Positions 45,885 through 55,472 of a stretch of DNA of 64,000 nt are shown in pieces. The notes beneath the pieces are model-generated. The model was not told the origin of the DNA and ran no database searches. It was given only the letters and a program-made list of their open reading frames with translations. Source of the stretch: Salinicola halophyticus. GTDB taxonomy: Bacteria; Pseudomonadota; Gammaproteobacteria; Pseudomonadales; Halomonadaceae. A program made the translations under genes and the position numbers. The DNA is taken from NCBI RefSeq assembly GCF_003206695.1, contig NZ_PZJN01000001.1, positions 245,473 to 309,472 on the forward strand, read 5' to 3'. The stretch's first letter is position 1, and every line of letters begins with the position of its first letter.

Positions 45885-47000
45885 ATGAATAAAACTTTCT
45901 TGGCGGGTATCGTCGCCACCGGGACGCTTGTGGCCAGTCAATCCGCACTGGCCTTGACGCTGTACGAAACCACCCAGGACAAAGTGACCTTCAGTGGCCG
46001 TATCGCGGCGGGAAGCAGCTTCGTCGATGACGTGCATGACGATCACGATCCGACCAATGCCGGGTCACGTATTCGTCTGATTCATGAACACAACTTCAAG
46101 GGCGGCTGGTCATCGATCGCCCGCGCCGAGTGGGGCTTCGATCCCTTCTACGAGAACGGCGAAGATGCACACTACAAGCGACTGCTCTATGCCGGCGTCA
46201 GCCATGACGATTACGGCACCATTCTGGTCGGCAAGCAGTACTCACTGTGGTACGACATGGTGGGCGTCTGGACCGACTGGTTCTGGTACAACGGGGCGAC
46301 AGCGCAGGGTTCGTTCAGCGGCGCTTCCAGCGATGGCGGCTTCGATGGCAACGGCCGGCCCGATAATGCCATCTCCTACAAGAACAGCTGGGGAGACTGG
46401 ACACTGGGTGTGCTCTATCAGACTTCCAGAGACGACGTTCCCAGCTCCGTGGGCTATAGCGGCAACCTCACCGGCCTGGATCGGAAATACACCGCCCAAG
46501 GTGCGGCGGTCTACCAACCGCGCGATGACCTGTCGCTGGGCTTGACCTATACCCATAGCGATATCGATGGCGAACTCCGTGGTGGCGACAACACCGACGA
46601 AAATGTCGATGCCGCCCTGCTCGGCGCGCGCTGGACGCCCGGGAACTGGTATTTCGCGCTGACCGCCGGGGAATATCACAACCTGGTTCGTGACGGCGAC
46701 TTCAGCGGAGTCGAAAACGGCGACGGGATCGTCGACGAGGCGCGGGGTTACGAGGGTGTCGCGCTCTACAACGTCAAGGGTCAGGTTCCCGGCACGGTGC
46801 AGCTCTATACCGGTCTCAACCGGCTGGAAGATCGCGACTCCGATGCCCGCAACGCGTTCTATCTCGCCGGCGCGGCGTGGATGCTGTTCGACGACAATCT
46901 AATCCTCGCGCTCGAACAGAAGTTCGACGACTCGAAAAACGTCGACGACAGTGACTACAGCAACGACGAGACCGACCTGCTGGTACGCTACAACTTCTGA
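45885..47000 (+). CDS. General outer-membrane porin (OmpC/OmpF-like)
   Basis: 371 residues. Signal peptide MNKTFLAGIVATGTLVASQS ending ALA-L, opening TLYETTQDKVTFSGRI, 16-strand barrel pattern including SRIRLIHEHNFKGGWSSIARAEWGF and RLLYAGVSHDDYGTILVGKQY, and C-terminal Phe (VRYNF). Very acidic loops are typical of halophile porins. General diffusion of small hydrophilic solutes. Confidence 0.9.
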   Translation: MNKTFLAGIVATGTLVASQSALALTLYETTQDKVTFSGRIAAGSSFVDDVHDDHDPTNAGSRIRLIHEHNFKGGWSSIARAEWGFDPFYENGEDAHYKRLLYAGVSHDDYGTILVGKQYSLWYDMVGVWTDWFWYNGATAQGSFSGASSDGGFDGNGRPDNAISYKNSWGDWTLGVLYQTSRDDVPSSVGYSGNLTGLDRKYTAQGAAVYQPRDDLSLGLTYTHSDIDGELRGGDNTDENVDAALLGARWTPGNWYFALTAGEYHNLVRDGDFSGVENGDGIVDEARGYEGVALYNVKGQVPGTVQLYTGLNRLEDRDSDARNAFYLAGAAWMLFDDNLILALEQKFDDSKNVDDSDYSNDETDLLVRYNF

Positions 47001-47099
47001 TCCCACGTACATGGAACACTCTGGCAGGAGTGCTCCATGGACACACTCTGCCGAAAAGAGGCCCGAAGGCATCTCGTAACATGGTTTCTTCGATCGATT

Positions 47100-47127
47100 G
47101 CCGTTGCCCTGCGCAGCGGCTTTTTTT
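47100..47127 (+). terminator. Rho-independent terminator of the porin gene
   Basis: Eight-bp stem (gccgttgc with gcagcggc, one G-U pair), loop cctgc, then seven T. A second hairpin without T tract (ggaacactc/gagtgctcc) lies at about 47014-47037. Confidence 0.85.
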
Positions 47128-47201
47128 ATCCGCCTCGCCAATGGCTCATGGAGGCACGGCGGAGCTTCCACCTTCGATCGTTTTCAGGACATCCATTAGG
47201 C

Positions 47202-50200
47202 TCAGGCGATATCAAGAAACTTCTTGAGATCGTCGAGATCGTTGTAATCGTCGGTACTTCCGAACAGCTCGTCGACCTGCGCCGCGAGACGCTTGTTCAG
47301 CACGCCATCATCGTGGGTGATGTCGTAAAGCTCCTTGAGGTAGCCGGTGAACTTGTCGAACTCGCCGTCGATCTTGCTGTTGGCGTTCGGCGTAAGCACG
47401 TACCAGGTTCCCGACTTCTTGAAGTAGACTTCGCCATTGTCGAACACCCGGATGGAGGCCACATCGACCTTGTCCATGTCCTCCTTGAAATCTCCGAAAT
47501 TACCCGGGCTCCCCTTGTCGCCGAAGATATTGACGACATCAGGCTTTTCGTCCCAGGCGGCGGGGTCTTCCGCCTCGATGTAATTGCCGATGGCATCGAC
47601 ATCGTTGTAGCGATCGGTCTGGGCGAACACGCCATCCATCTCGTCGATACGCTGCTGACTTCTCTCCCCGTCTGGATGCGCGAGATCGTAGAGCCCCTTG
47701 AGGTAGTCGATGATCTCGGTGCGAGTCTCCTTGTCCGAGTGACTGTCGCCGGCCTCGGGGTCGATGATCTGCCTGACGCCATCTTTCACGAACACGACGC
47801 GGCCATCATCGACGAGCTCGATGGAACCGATATCGACCCGGTCGATATCCTCTCTGAAGTCGCTGAAGGTGCCCGCGCCGCCACTATCGCCATATCGGGG
47901 CAGACCGGATTCGTCCGCAGGATCCAGTATTTCCGTGTCCGTATCGCCCCAGGGACGCCAGTCATCGGTTTTGTAGTAGCTGTCCTTGCCGTTCTGTCGT
48001 GTGGTGCCGCCATCCAGATGTTTTTCCCAGAGATTTTTCTCGTCCGGGTCGCCGTCCTTGTGTAGATGAGGCGCCAGGCGCGGCAACGAGCTGCCCTTCT
48101 CGCCCTCGGTATTCTGGAAGTGTTCCCATTCGTCGGCCTGATACTCGAAGATCGACTGGTCGTCGGGCGAGTCGCGCCCGCCATACATGTAGGACTCGTA
48201 ACGGGCGAACTCGAGCTTGTCGCCCCAGTCCTCCTCGGTCACGCCGTACTCGGAGAGATCCTTGAAGAACTGCCCCTGGGAGTCGGTCAACTTCTGCAGC
48301 TTCTTGTGGTTGATCGCCTCGGCGATCAGCGTCCCGGCGATACCGAAAATAGTGCCGACGACACCCAGTACCGGTCCAGCCACCCGCGCTCCCATGAACA
48401 CACCGCTCATCACGCGGGTACCGATTCCGCCGATATTGGCGGCCAGATTGCTCCCGCTGGGGGCGAACATCGACACCGTATTGGCGATCGCCATGCCGGT
48501 GCCGGAAGCACCGAGCCCGATCTGAAGGCCGGCCCCTGCCCTTTCCAGCGCGGTGTCGGCATCCTTGAGCTTCTTGACGCCGCTGACGAGGTCCATGACG
48601 CCACCGGTGATATCCAGTCCGGCGCCCCCCATGAAGCGAAGGAACGAACGACCGGCATTCTTGGCGATATCCCCGCCCGAGGTGCGAGACCCCGTGTCGA
48701 TCATCTGATTGCCCAGATTTTCCGCCAGCTTCTCGAAATTCTTGCGCCCGTTCTCGTCGAGATCATCCAGCGGGATCCCCTGATTGCCCAGATTCTCGGA
48801 GGCCTTGTTGACTCGGGTACTGATCGCCTCGGAGAACAGGTCAGCCTTGGCGTCGGCACCCGTTTTCCAGATATCCGGGAAATTGTCGCCCAGAAGGCCC
48901 AGCCACGAGGTCGCCTGCGCTCGGGGGACTCCCCCTTCGACGCCGGGCACATCGACCTTGCCCGACAGTTGCTCGATGAGGTTCGAGCCGAATCGGGCGA
49001 AATCGTTGCCGAAACTCAGCGCACCGACCAGATCCCTGACCGCGGCGACGCGCTCGTCCGTGGACATGTCGTCCCAGCCGCCGTTGGAAATCTGCATGCC
49101 GCCACTGATCAGGCTCATCGTGCCACTCATCGCGCCCAACGTGCCGGTGGAGCTTGCCGAATCGAGCAGCTTCTTGAAGGTCCCTCTTTCCGCCTCGGGC
49201 AGCGATTTCAGGTTGTCGTTGATGACCGACTGGAACAGCTTGTTCTTCTCATTCTGGTTGATCCCAGGACGATTGGTGACTTCGGTCGCCAACTGCAGCG
49301 CCTTGGCCAGCTGTTTATGACCCTCCGGTGACAGATTGGGTAGTGACTGCTTGAAGGACTCCAGATCCTTGTTCAGCGTCTGATAGGCATTATAGGACTT
49401 GTCGGACTTGTCGAGACTCTGAAGCGTGCTGTTAACGCCGGCCTGCACGATATCGATCGTATCCCGCAGACCAATGCTAACGTTTTCGGCATCTACCGAG
49501 TCGGGATTCTCCATGTAGGAGTCCAACTGGTGCGTCATCATGTTTTGATCGAAAGTCTGCTTCCGATCCTTATAGCTATCCGGCTCCAGCGCCTGTAGCG
49601 CTTCGAAGTAGTTGTCGACCTCATCCTGGAGCTTATCTGTCAGTTCTTCATCGTCCGTTGCCTCCGCCTTCTCCTTCATGGCGATGACGTAGTCTTCGAA
49701 GCCCGGATTGGGGTCCTTGCTGTCGGGCTCGAATAGCGCCTTGTCCACCCTGTCGGCGATATCCGTCCTGGTATCCTCGGGGATGCTCTCGATCGCGCCT
49801 TGCAGGGCATCGTCGTAACGCTTGCTGATACCTTCCTTCTGCATCAGGCCGGAAATCTGTTTGGCCAACTCGTCTTCGTCGATGATCGCCTTGGCGTCAT
49901 CGCCCGTAAGGTGCGTCGGGTCCGTCTGGGTTTGGCGGTAGGTCGAGCCGCCAGACTCCATCAGCTCGACGTAGCCGTAGAGATCGTAGCCGTTTTCGGT
50001 GGCGCCCTGAGCGTCGATCAGATCGACCAGTTTCGCTTCATCCGAATCCTCGGCGAGTTTTCCACCCTTCACGTCGTCGCGGATACCGTTGATGAAATCC
50101 TCGGCGGCTTTCTCGCCCACGGTCTTGTCGTCACCGACCTTGACCTCCAGCAGCCCGTCTTCGGAGAAATCGGGAATGTCGTACTTCTTGCGAATCTCGT

Positions 50201-50402
50201 CGACACTCAGATCCGAATCTCCCGAGACCTCTTCTGCGTCATCCTTGCCACCGGTTCCCTTGGTTTTGCCGCTCTCCTTGCCTTCCGACTTTCCTGCCGC
50301 GACGGCTTTCACCAGGGTGGCAAGCCACTCGGTGGAGCCAGCATTGGAATCCGTCTTTTCCAGCGACTTAACATCCTGGTCTGAGTTCACGGACGATGCC
50401 AT
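47202..50402 (-). CDS. Large acidic protein resembling NolX/HrpF/HrpK type III translocators
   Basis: 1066 residues, no signal peptide. The N-terminus (1-65) is S/K/G/D-rich and disordered, as in type III secreted proteins; 70-420 is charged and helical; glycine-rich hydrophobic stretches lie at about 420-440 and 585-700 (GGAGLDITGGVMDL, VAGPVLGVVGTIFGIAGTLI). After them comes DWGDKLEFARYESYMYGGRD and FEYQADEWEHFQNT (725-765), which by my recollection of the NolX/HrpF family is its C-terminal hallmark. Residues 844-943 and 967-1065 are two copies of one ~100-residue module. AGGAGG lies seven bases before the ATG. Single gene, no secretion genes nearby, AT-richer upstream DNA. Family call is inference; the architecture is observed. 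Confidence 0.5.
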   Translation of the reverse strand: MASSVNSDQDVKSLEKTDSNAGSTEWLATLVKAVAAGKSEGKESGKTKGTGGKDDAEEVSGDSDLSVDEIRKKYDIPDFSEDGLLEVKVGDDKTVGEKAAEDFINGIRDDVKGGKLAEDSDEAKLVDLIDAQGATENGYDLYGYVELMESGGSTYRQTQTDPTHLTGDDAKAIIDEDELAKQISGLMQKEGISKRYDDALQGAIESIPEDTRTDIADRVDKALFEPDSKDPNPGFEDYVIAMKEKAEATDDEELTDKLQDEVDNYFEALQALEPDSYKDRKQTFDQNMMTHQLDSYMENPDSVDAENVSIGLRDTIDIVQAGVNSTLQSLDKSDKSYNAYQTLNKDLESFKQSLPNLSPEGHKQLAKALQLATEVTNRPGINQNEKNKLFQSVINDNLKSLPEAERGTFKKLLDSASSTGTLGAMSGTMSLISGGMQISNGGWDDMSTDERVAAVRDLVGALSFGNDFARFGSNLIEQLSGKVDVPGVEGGVPRAQATSWLGLLGDNFPDIWKTGADAKADLFSEAISTRVNKASENLGNQGIPLDDLDENGRKNFEKLAENLGNQMIDTGSRTSGGDIAKNAGRSFLRFMGGAGLDITGGVMDLVSGVKKLKDADTALERAGAGLQIGLGASGTGMAIANTVSMFAPSGSNLAANIGGIGTRVMSGVFMGARVAGPVLGVVGTIFGIAGTLIAEAINHKKLQKLTDSQGQFFKDLSEYGVTEEDWGDKLEFARYESYMYGGRDSPDDQSIFEYQADEWEHFQNTEGEKGSSLPRLAPHLHKDGDPDEKNLWEKHLDGGTTRQNGKDSYYKTDDWRPWGDTDTEILDPADESGLPRYGDSGGAGTFSDFREDIDRVDIGSIELVDDGRVVFVKDGVRQIIDPEAGDSHSDKETRTEIIDYLKGLYDLAHPDGERSQQRIDEMDGVFAQTDRYNDVDAIGNYIEAEDPAAWDEKPDVVNIFGDKGSPGNFGDFKEDMDKVDVASIRVFDNGEVYFKKSGTWYVLTPNANSKIDGEFDKFTGYLKELYDITHDDGVLNKRLAAQVDELFGSTDDYNDLDDLKKFLDIA

Positions 50403-50662
50403 CGATAGCCTCCTGAGCCATGGGATGGAAGAATCGGAAAGACAAGAGCCAAGATTGACCCGAAGTCAATTGAGTATCTCACCTTCTTATTCTTCAGGAA
50501 GGGCGGTCGAGTGGCTTATTACTTTATTGTGTAGTGATTTTGAAACAGCTATCGATATTTATGCATCTTTGTCGCAGCTCGCGACTTCTAGATTTCTATC
50601 AATCGACCACCAGTGCACCAAGCGCTATTCATGACTCGACCCTGAAATAGCGTAGTAACGCC
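50403..50662. promoter_or_regulatory. Upstream region of the translocator-like gene
   Basis: No gene seen; noticeably AT-richer than surroundings. An inverted repeat attgac-ccgaa-gtcaat occupies 50454-50470, about 55 bases before the start codon and a candidate operator. I looked for a GGAACC...CCAC hrp box on the minus strand and did not find one. Confidence 0.4.
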
Positions 50663-50684
50663 AAAACCCCGGCCTGGGCCGGGG
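50663..50684 (-). terminator. Rho-independent terminator of the fadL-type gene
   Basis: Eight-bp stem ccccggcc/ggccgggg with a two-base centre, followed on the minus strand by TTTT. It begins 29 bases after the stop codon. Confidence 0.7.
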
Positions 50685-50712
50685 TCGTATGATTGCCGAG
50701 ACTGACGTGACA

Positions 50713-52047
50713 TCAGAAGCGATAGGTCGCCTGTAGACCGAACAAATTGAGGGTATTGTCGTACTCGGCGCGGTAGGAAGTGCCGTTGGCATCCTGCAGA
50801 TCGACATCCGCTCGATCTTCCCAGATATAGCTGTAGGCCGCATCGATGGTCAGGTCGTCGATCGGCGTCCAGCCGGCCCCGATGGAAACCAGCGTCCGAT
50901 CTGCCGAGGGCACGCGCGGACTACGATGCTCGTCGTTGATCGGCGATTCGTCGTAGCCGATGCCGGTACGCAGGAGCCACTGCGGATTGACGCGGTAGGA
51001 AAGACCCGCGCGATACTGCCACACATCGTCATAATCCTGCTCTTCCACGATGTCGCCTGTTGGCGCGCCAGGCCCGACATTCACCTTGATTTCGTCGAAA
51101 CGACTCCAGCGGATGTAGCTCGCGCCGGCCATCAGCGTCCAGCGCTCGTCGAGCTCGTGTGTCAGGGAAAGATCGATCGTTTCCGGCAGCGTGATCGCCA
51201 GACCCGCATCGGCACTGGTATTGATGGGCCCGGCCAGCGGATTGGCGCTATTGAAGATATTGTCGTAATCGACGTCACCGTCGAGATCGAAATCGACCTT
51301 CGAGTGATAGGTCAGACCGAGCGTCGTCGACTCGACCGGCTTGTAGATCATCCCAATATTGTAGCCCCAGGCGTCGTCGTCACCCTCGACGTTGACGGTG
51401 CCGTCACCAGTGCCGCCCAGAGCGGCCGGCAGCGGATTGGGCGTCTTGCTCTCGAGTTCGCCGTTGATATGGTTCCAGGTCACGCCGACACCGATCGCGA
51501 ATTGATCGTTGAAACGGTAGGAGAGCGTTGGCTGAACGGTGACGACTTCGACTTCACTGTAGTTGCCGAAATAGCGGCCCTGAAAATCGTTGTCGTAATC
51601 GGTGACCAGACCGAACGGCACATAGGCGCCGAGGCCGAAGGTCCAGCGGTCATTGATCGGCTGTACGTAGTAACCGAACGGGATCGCCTTGTGCGGGATC
51701 ATGTCGCCGTCGTTACTTCCGCTGGAGGGCACGGCGCCGATCACCGGCCCGCCCGGACCGACACCGGTTACCGCCGGCTGAGTGCCGCTGGCCTCGTCGA
51801 TGTCGGCGCTGGCATCGATGAGGTTGGCACCAGCCGTGATCTGGGCACGGTCGAGGAAGGACATCCCCGCCGGGTTACCGTAGACGATCGAAGCATCCTG
51901 TACGTTGGAAGCTCGCCCGGCCCAGGACGTGCCCTGACCGCTGACGCTCTGCTCCTGCAACTGGAACGACCCGGCGAAAACCTGTCCCGATGTCGCAATG
52001 CTCGCTAAGGCGATGGCCAATGTCAGACGGTGATAACGAATAATCAT
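50713..52047 (-). CDS. fadL: FadL family outer-membrane long-chain fatty acid transporter
   Basis: 444 residues. Signal peptide ends GQVFA-G; the mature opening SFQLQEQSVSGQGTSWAG and the NPAGMSFLDRAQITAG hatch segment are FadL signatures; the 14-strand barrel ends in Phe (YRF). It takes up long-chain fatty acids or other hydrophobic compounds such as alkanes. Monocistronic, divergent from the copper operon. Confidence 0.93.
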   Translation of the reverse strand: MIIRYHRLTLAIALASIATSGQVFAGSFQLQEQSVSGQGTSWAGRASNVQDASIVYGNPAGMSFLDRAQITAGANLIDASADIDEASGTQPAVTGVGPGGPVIGAVPSSGSNDGDMIPHKAIPFGYYVQPINDRWTFGLGAYVPFGLVTDYDNDFQGRYFGNYSEVEVVTVQPTLSYRFNDQFAIGVGVTWNHINGELESKTPNPLPAALGGTGDGTVNVEGDDDAWGYNIGMIYKPVESTTLGLTYHSKVDFDLDGDVDYDNIFNSANPLAGPINTSADAGLAITLPETIDLSLTHELDERWTLMAGASYIRWSRFDEIKVNVGPGAPTGDIVEEQDYDDVWQYRAGLSYRVNPQWLLRTGIGYDESPINDEHRSPRVPSADRTLVSIGAGWTPIDDLTIDAAYSYIWEDRADVDLQDANGTSYRAEYDNTLNLFGLQATYRF

Positions 52048-52296
52048 GATTGGTTCCCCTTGACCCAGGAAGCCGCCGCGGCGTCAGTTCGGCCTGATAA
52101 TGCGGTCGGTCATTCCCTTATTCTCTGAGTCGTTTCCGGGATGGAAAGACCCGACTTTTTCGATATCCGTTTTGACGGAATGCCGGTTTAGCGTCAATGC
52201 GCAAACGGTCGTTTTAATCGCTTTTTAGAGATTTCTTTAGTCGTAAGACCAAACGCTATATCCCTGACAGCCAAGCGAAACCGGTGACGGCGACGC
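52048..52296. other. Divergent intergenic region, fadL side
   Basis: No gene. Should contain the fadL promoter; I see T-rich and A-rich stretches around 52200-52250 but no clear promoter or FadR-like palindrome. Confidence 0.3.
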
Positions 52297-52328
52297 TTGA
52301 CCTTTGGGCAACACCTGGGTTTTAGACT
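52297..52328 (+). promoter_or_regulatory. MerR-type promoter of the copper operon
   Basis: TTGACC (52297-52302) and TAGACT (52323-52328) are separated by 20 bases, longer than the sigma-70 optimum of 17. Such a 19-20 base spacer is characteristic of promoters that MerR/CueR proteins activate by untwisting DNA. It lies 32 bases before the regulator's ATG, so the regulator probably controls its own operon. Confidence 0.6.
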
Positions 52329-52359
52329 GACGTTATCAGTGGATCAGCGAGGACGTCAG

Positions 52360-52803
52360 ATGAAGGTAACCGAACTGGCCAGGGCCGCCGGGGTCACCGC
52401 CGAGACGGTGCGTCACTACACCCGCCTGGCGCTGCTGAAGCCTCAGCGCGACCCGGACAACGGCTATCAGCTGTTCGATCAGCGGGACCTAGAGCGGCTG
52501 TGTTTCATTCAGCGCGCCAGAACGCTGGGCTTCAGTCTCAAGGAGATCGCCGACATTCTCGCGCAAGCCGATCAGGGCGACTCTCCCTGCCCGTTGGTGC
52601 GCGACCTGCTGGCCGCGCGTCTGCCGCAGATCCATGCCAGGATTCGCGAACTTCAGGCTCTGGCGGAGCGCATGGAGCGTGCCATGAACGAATGGTCGCG
52701 ACTGCCGGATGGCACCCCCGACGGCCATAGCATCTGCCGGCTGATCGAGCAGGCGCCCGAAAGTGGTGACGACTACCGCGCCCCGGCAAGGAGGAGCTCA
52801 TGA
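52360..52803 (+). CDS. MerR family metal-responsive regulator
   Basis: 147 residues. Winged helix-turn-helix [20 protein letters not shown] followed by the [14 protein letters not shown] segment and a dimerisation helix. Cys77 (SPCPLV) and Cys127 (HSICRLI) are the candidate metal ligands; the CueR two-Cys loop CxxxxxxxC is absent, so metal specificity is uncertain although the target gene is a copper ATPase. The stop overlaps the copA start (ATGA). Confidence 0.9.
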   Translation: MKVTELARAAGVTAETVRHYTRLALLKPQRDPDNGYQLFDQRDLERLCFIQRARTLGFSLKEIADILAQADQGDSPCPLVRDLLAARLPQIHARIRELQALAERMERAMNEWSRLPDGTPDGHSICRLIEQAPESGDDYRAPARRSS

Positions 52804-55364
52804 ACCGCTACCAGTATCGCGTCGATGCCATGCACTGCCAGGGCTGCGTCAAACGCATGCGCGCGGCCATTCAAGCCGAGGACGATCGGGCCGAAGTCAG
52901 CGGCGAACCGGATCAGCATCGCCTTCACGTCATCAGCACGCTGTCACAGGATCGGCTCGCCCAGGTTCTGGCCGAAGCCGGTTATCCCCCGGTCGAGAGG
53001 GCGCGCGAGGAAGACACCGGGACGGCAGACACGGCTCCGGTCGAGGCCGGAGTCGAGCCTGACGCCGATGGAAGCGAATCGGACGCGACGGGATCGGCTA
53101 GAGAGGTCGGTCAGCTGCAACGCCTGTCGATCAGCGGCATGACCTGTGCCGGCTGCGTCAACGCAGTACAAAAAGCGCTGTCGAACACGCCTGGCGTGCA
53201 GCATGCCCAGGTCAACTTCGCCAGCGAGACGGCGCAGGTGAGTGGCAACGCCAGCACGGCCGATCTGATTGCCGCGGTCGAAAGCGCCGGCTACGGCGCC
53301 TCGCCGATCGAGGATCTGCGCGAGGCCTCCGCCAAGCGCCAGCAGAACGCTTCTCGCCTGGCCCGTCGCCACGCCATCGAATCCGCCATCAGCCTGGCGC
53401 TTGGCGTGCCGATGATGTTGGCGATGTTCGTGCATACCCCGCAGCTCGACGGCGGGGAACGCTGGATCTGGCTGCTGCTGGGACTGGCCACGCTGGGCGT
53501 ACTGGCGACGGCTGGCCGTCGTTTTTTCGACGGCGCCTGGAAAGCGTTCCGCCACCATCAGGCCAACATGGACACGCTGATCGCCCTGGGTAGCGCCGCG
53601 GCGTGGCTCTACTCGATGGCCGTACTGCTGTTCCCGACCGCGATTCCCGAAGACTCTCGCCATCTCTATTTCGAAGCCTCGCTGATGATCGTCGGTCTGA
53701 TCGGCATCGGCCAGACACTGGAGCTCAAGGCCCGAGGCCGTACCAGTCAGGCGCTCTCCCGGTTGCTCGATCTGCAGAGCAAGACGGCCCGGGTGATCCG
53801 TGGCGACGAGGAGCGCGACATCGAGATCGATCAGGTACAGGTGAACGATCGCATCCGCGTACGTCCCGGCGAGCGTCTGCCGGTCGACGGCGAAGTCGAA
53901 GACGGCGAAAGCTACGTGGACGAGTCGATGCTCACCGGCGAACCGGCGCCGATACGCAAGGCGGCCGGAGGTCGGGTCAGCGCGGGTACCGTCAACGGCA
54001 AGGGAAGCCTCGTCTATCGAACGATCCATGTCGGCGACGACACCCGGTTGGGGCGTATCGTCGATCAGGTCTCCCGCGCCCAGGAGTCGCGGCCGCCGAT
54101 CGGCGCGCTGGCAGACCGGGTGTCGGCGATCTTCGTGCCCAGCGTGATGATCGCCGCTGTCGTCACCGCGCTGATCTGGTGGAACTTCGGCCCGGCGCCG
54201 CAACTCGTGCACATGCTGGTAGCGGCGACCACCGTGCTGATCGTCGCCTGCCCCTGCGCCCTGGGCCTGGCGACACCGATCTCGACCATGATCGGCATCG
54301 GCAAGGCCGCCGAGTACGGCATCCTGATTCGCGACGGCGAAGCGCTGCAGACCGCCAGCCAGTTGACCACCCTGGTGGTCGACAAGACCGGCACCCTGAC
54401 CGAGGGCAAGCCGCGCGTTACCGACAGCCGCTACTGGCAGCAGGAAGCGCGTATCGGCGCGGTAGTAGCCGCCATGGAGCGCGGTTCGGAGCACCCGCTG
54501 GCCGATGCATTGATGGCGCACGTCGGCAATCCCCCGGATGATGTGACGATCCGTAATTTCCGAAGCCTGACCGGGCGAGGCGTCAGCGCCGCGCTGGATG
54601 ACGGCAGCCAGGTGTTGCTGGGTAACGCTACGCTGATGAACGAGCACGACATCGACACCGCCCCCGCAGCAGCCGATGCCGATAAGTGGCAGGCGCAGGC
54701 GACCAGCGTGATCTATCTCGCCATCGGCGGCGAGCTGGCGGCCCTCTTCGGTGTTCGCGATGCGCTGCGCCCGGACAGCCGCGCGGCGATATCGCGCTTG
54801 CAGGCCGAAGGGCTAAAGGTGGTAATGCTGAGCGGCGACAATCGTGCCGCCGCCGAAGCCATCGCACGGGAAGCGGGCATCGACGAAGTCCGCGCCGAAC
54901 TGAAGCCGGGCGACAAGCAACAGGCCATCATCGAGCTGCAAAACCGCGGCGAGCGGGTCGGGATGGCCGGCGACGGCATCAACGACGCCCCGGCGCTGGC
55001 TCAGGCCGACGTCGGCTTCGCCATCGGTCAGGGCACCGATATCGCCATCGAGAGTGCCGGCATGACGCTGATGCGCAACTCGCTGCACGGCGTCGGTGAC
55101 GCCATCGCCATCAGTCGCGCCACACTAACCAACATCAAGCAGAATCTGTGGGGGGCCTTCGGCTACAACGCGTTGGGCATCCCGATTGCCGCCGGGATAC
55201 TCTACCCGTTCACCGGCATGCTGCTGTCGCCGATGATCGCGGCGCTGGCGATGTCGCTCTCCTCGGTCACGGTGGTCAGCAATGCCAACCGGCTGCGCCT
55301 GTTTCGACCGGACAGCAGCCGCCACTCGAAATCCGAGATCCCAGCAGAGGAAGCCACGACATGA
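52800..55364 (+). CDS. copA: Cu(I)-exporting P1B-type ATPase CopA
   Basis: 854 residues. Two heavy-metal-associated domains: CQGC (residues 13-16) and GMTCAGC (about 115), joined by an acidic linker of about 40 residues. Core motifs: TGEPAP actuator loop, CPC metal site in [11 protein letters not shown], phosphorylation [16 protein letters not shown] and GDGINDAP. The YN pair (FGYNALG) and [12 protein letters not shown] in the last helices mark Cu(I) specificity. It exports cuprous ions to the periplasm. AGGAGG five bases before ATG; overlaps the regulator upstream and a tiny gene downstream, each by four bases. Confidence 0.96.
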   Translation: MNRYQYRVDAMHCQGCVKRMRAAIQAEDDRAEVSGEPDQHRLHVISTLSQDRLAQVLAEAGYPPVERAREEDTGTADTAPVEAGVEPDADGSESDATGSAREVGQLQRLSISGMTCAGCVNAVQKALSNTPGVQHAQVNFASETAQVSGNASTADLIAAVESAGYGASPIEDLREASAKRQQNASRLARRHAIESAISLALGVPMMLAMFVHTPQLDGGERWIWLLLGLATLGVLATAGRRFFDGAWKAFRHHQANMDTLIALGSAAAWLYSMAVLLFPTAIPEDSRHLYFEASLMIVGLIGIGQTLELKARGRTSQALSRLLDLQSKTARVIRGDEERDIEIDQVQVNDRIRVRPGERLPVDGEVEDGESYVDESMLTGEPAPIRKAAGGRVSAGTVNGKGSLVYRTIHVGDDTRLGRIVDQVSRAQESRPPIGALADRVSAIFVPSVMIAAVVTALIWWNFGPAPQLVHMLVAATTVLIVACPCALGLATPISTMIGIGKAAEYGILIRDGEALQTASQLTTLVVDKTGTLTEGKPRVTDSRYWQQEARIGAVVAAMERGSEHPLADALMAHVGNPPDDVTIRNFRSLTGRGVSAALDDGSQVLLGNATLMNEHDIDTAPAAADADKWQAQATSVIYLAIGGELAALFGVRDALRPDSRAAISRLQAEGLKVVMLSGDNRAAAEAIAREAGIDEVRAELKPGDKQQAIIELQNRGERVGMAGDGINDAPALAQADVGFAIGQGTDIAIESAGMTLMRNSLHGVGDAIAISRATLTNIKQNLWGAFGYNALGIPIAAGILYPFTGMLLSPMIAALAMSLSSVTVVSNANRLRLFRPDSSRHSKSEIPAEEATT

Positions 55365-55435
55365 CACTCCTGCTCAACATCCTGGGTCTCGCCGTGATCG
55401 TGTTCATCGTCTGGTGGTTCTGGCTGCGCGGCTGA
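55361..55435 (+). CDS. 24-residue membrane peptide coupled to copA
   Basis: ATG at 55361 overlaps the copA stop as ATGA; TGA ends at 55435. The peptide starts [12 protein letters not shown], has one hydrophobic span of about 19 residues with a WWFW cluster, and ends in LRG, giving an inside-positive C-terminus. The architecture recalls KdpF and other tiny P-type ATPase subunits. It probably sits beside CopA in the inner membrane and affects its stability or activity (inference). It would be missed by normal gene callers. Confidence 0.6.
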   Translation: MTLLLNILGLAVIVFIVWWFWLRG

Positions 55436-55472
55436 TCGAACGGACGGGAGCGTCACCCCCCAAGGAGCAACG

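Noticed and set aside
47202..50402. RTX or large adhesin annotation for the 1066-residue protein
   Set aside because: No GGxGxDxxx nonapeptide repeats, no type I secretion signal and no bacterial Ig-like repeats are visible.
52944..54647. 567-codon minus-strand open frame opposite copA
   Set aside because: Antisense to conserved ATPase motifs; no recognisable fold, low-complexity composition.
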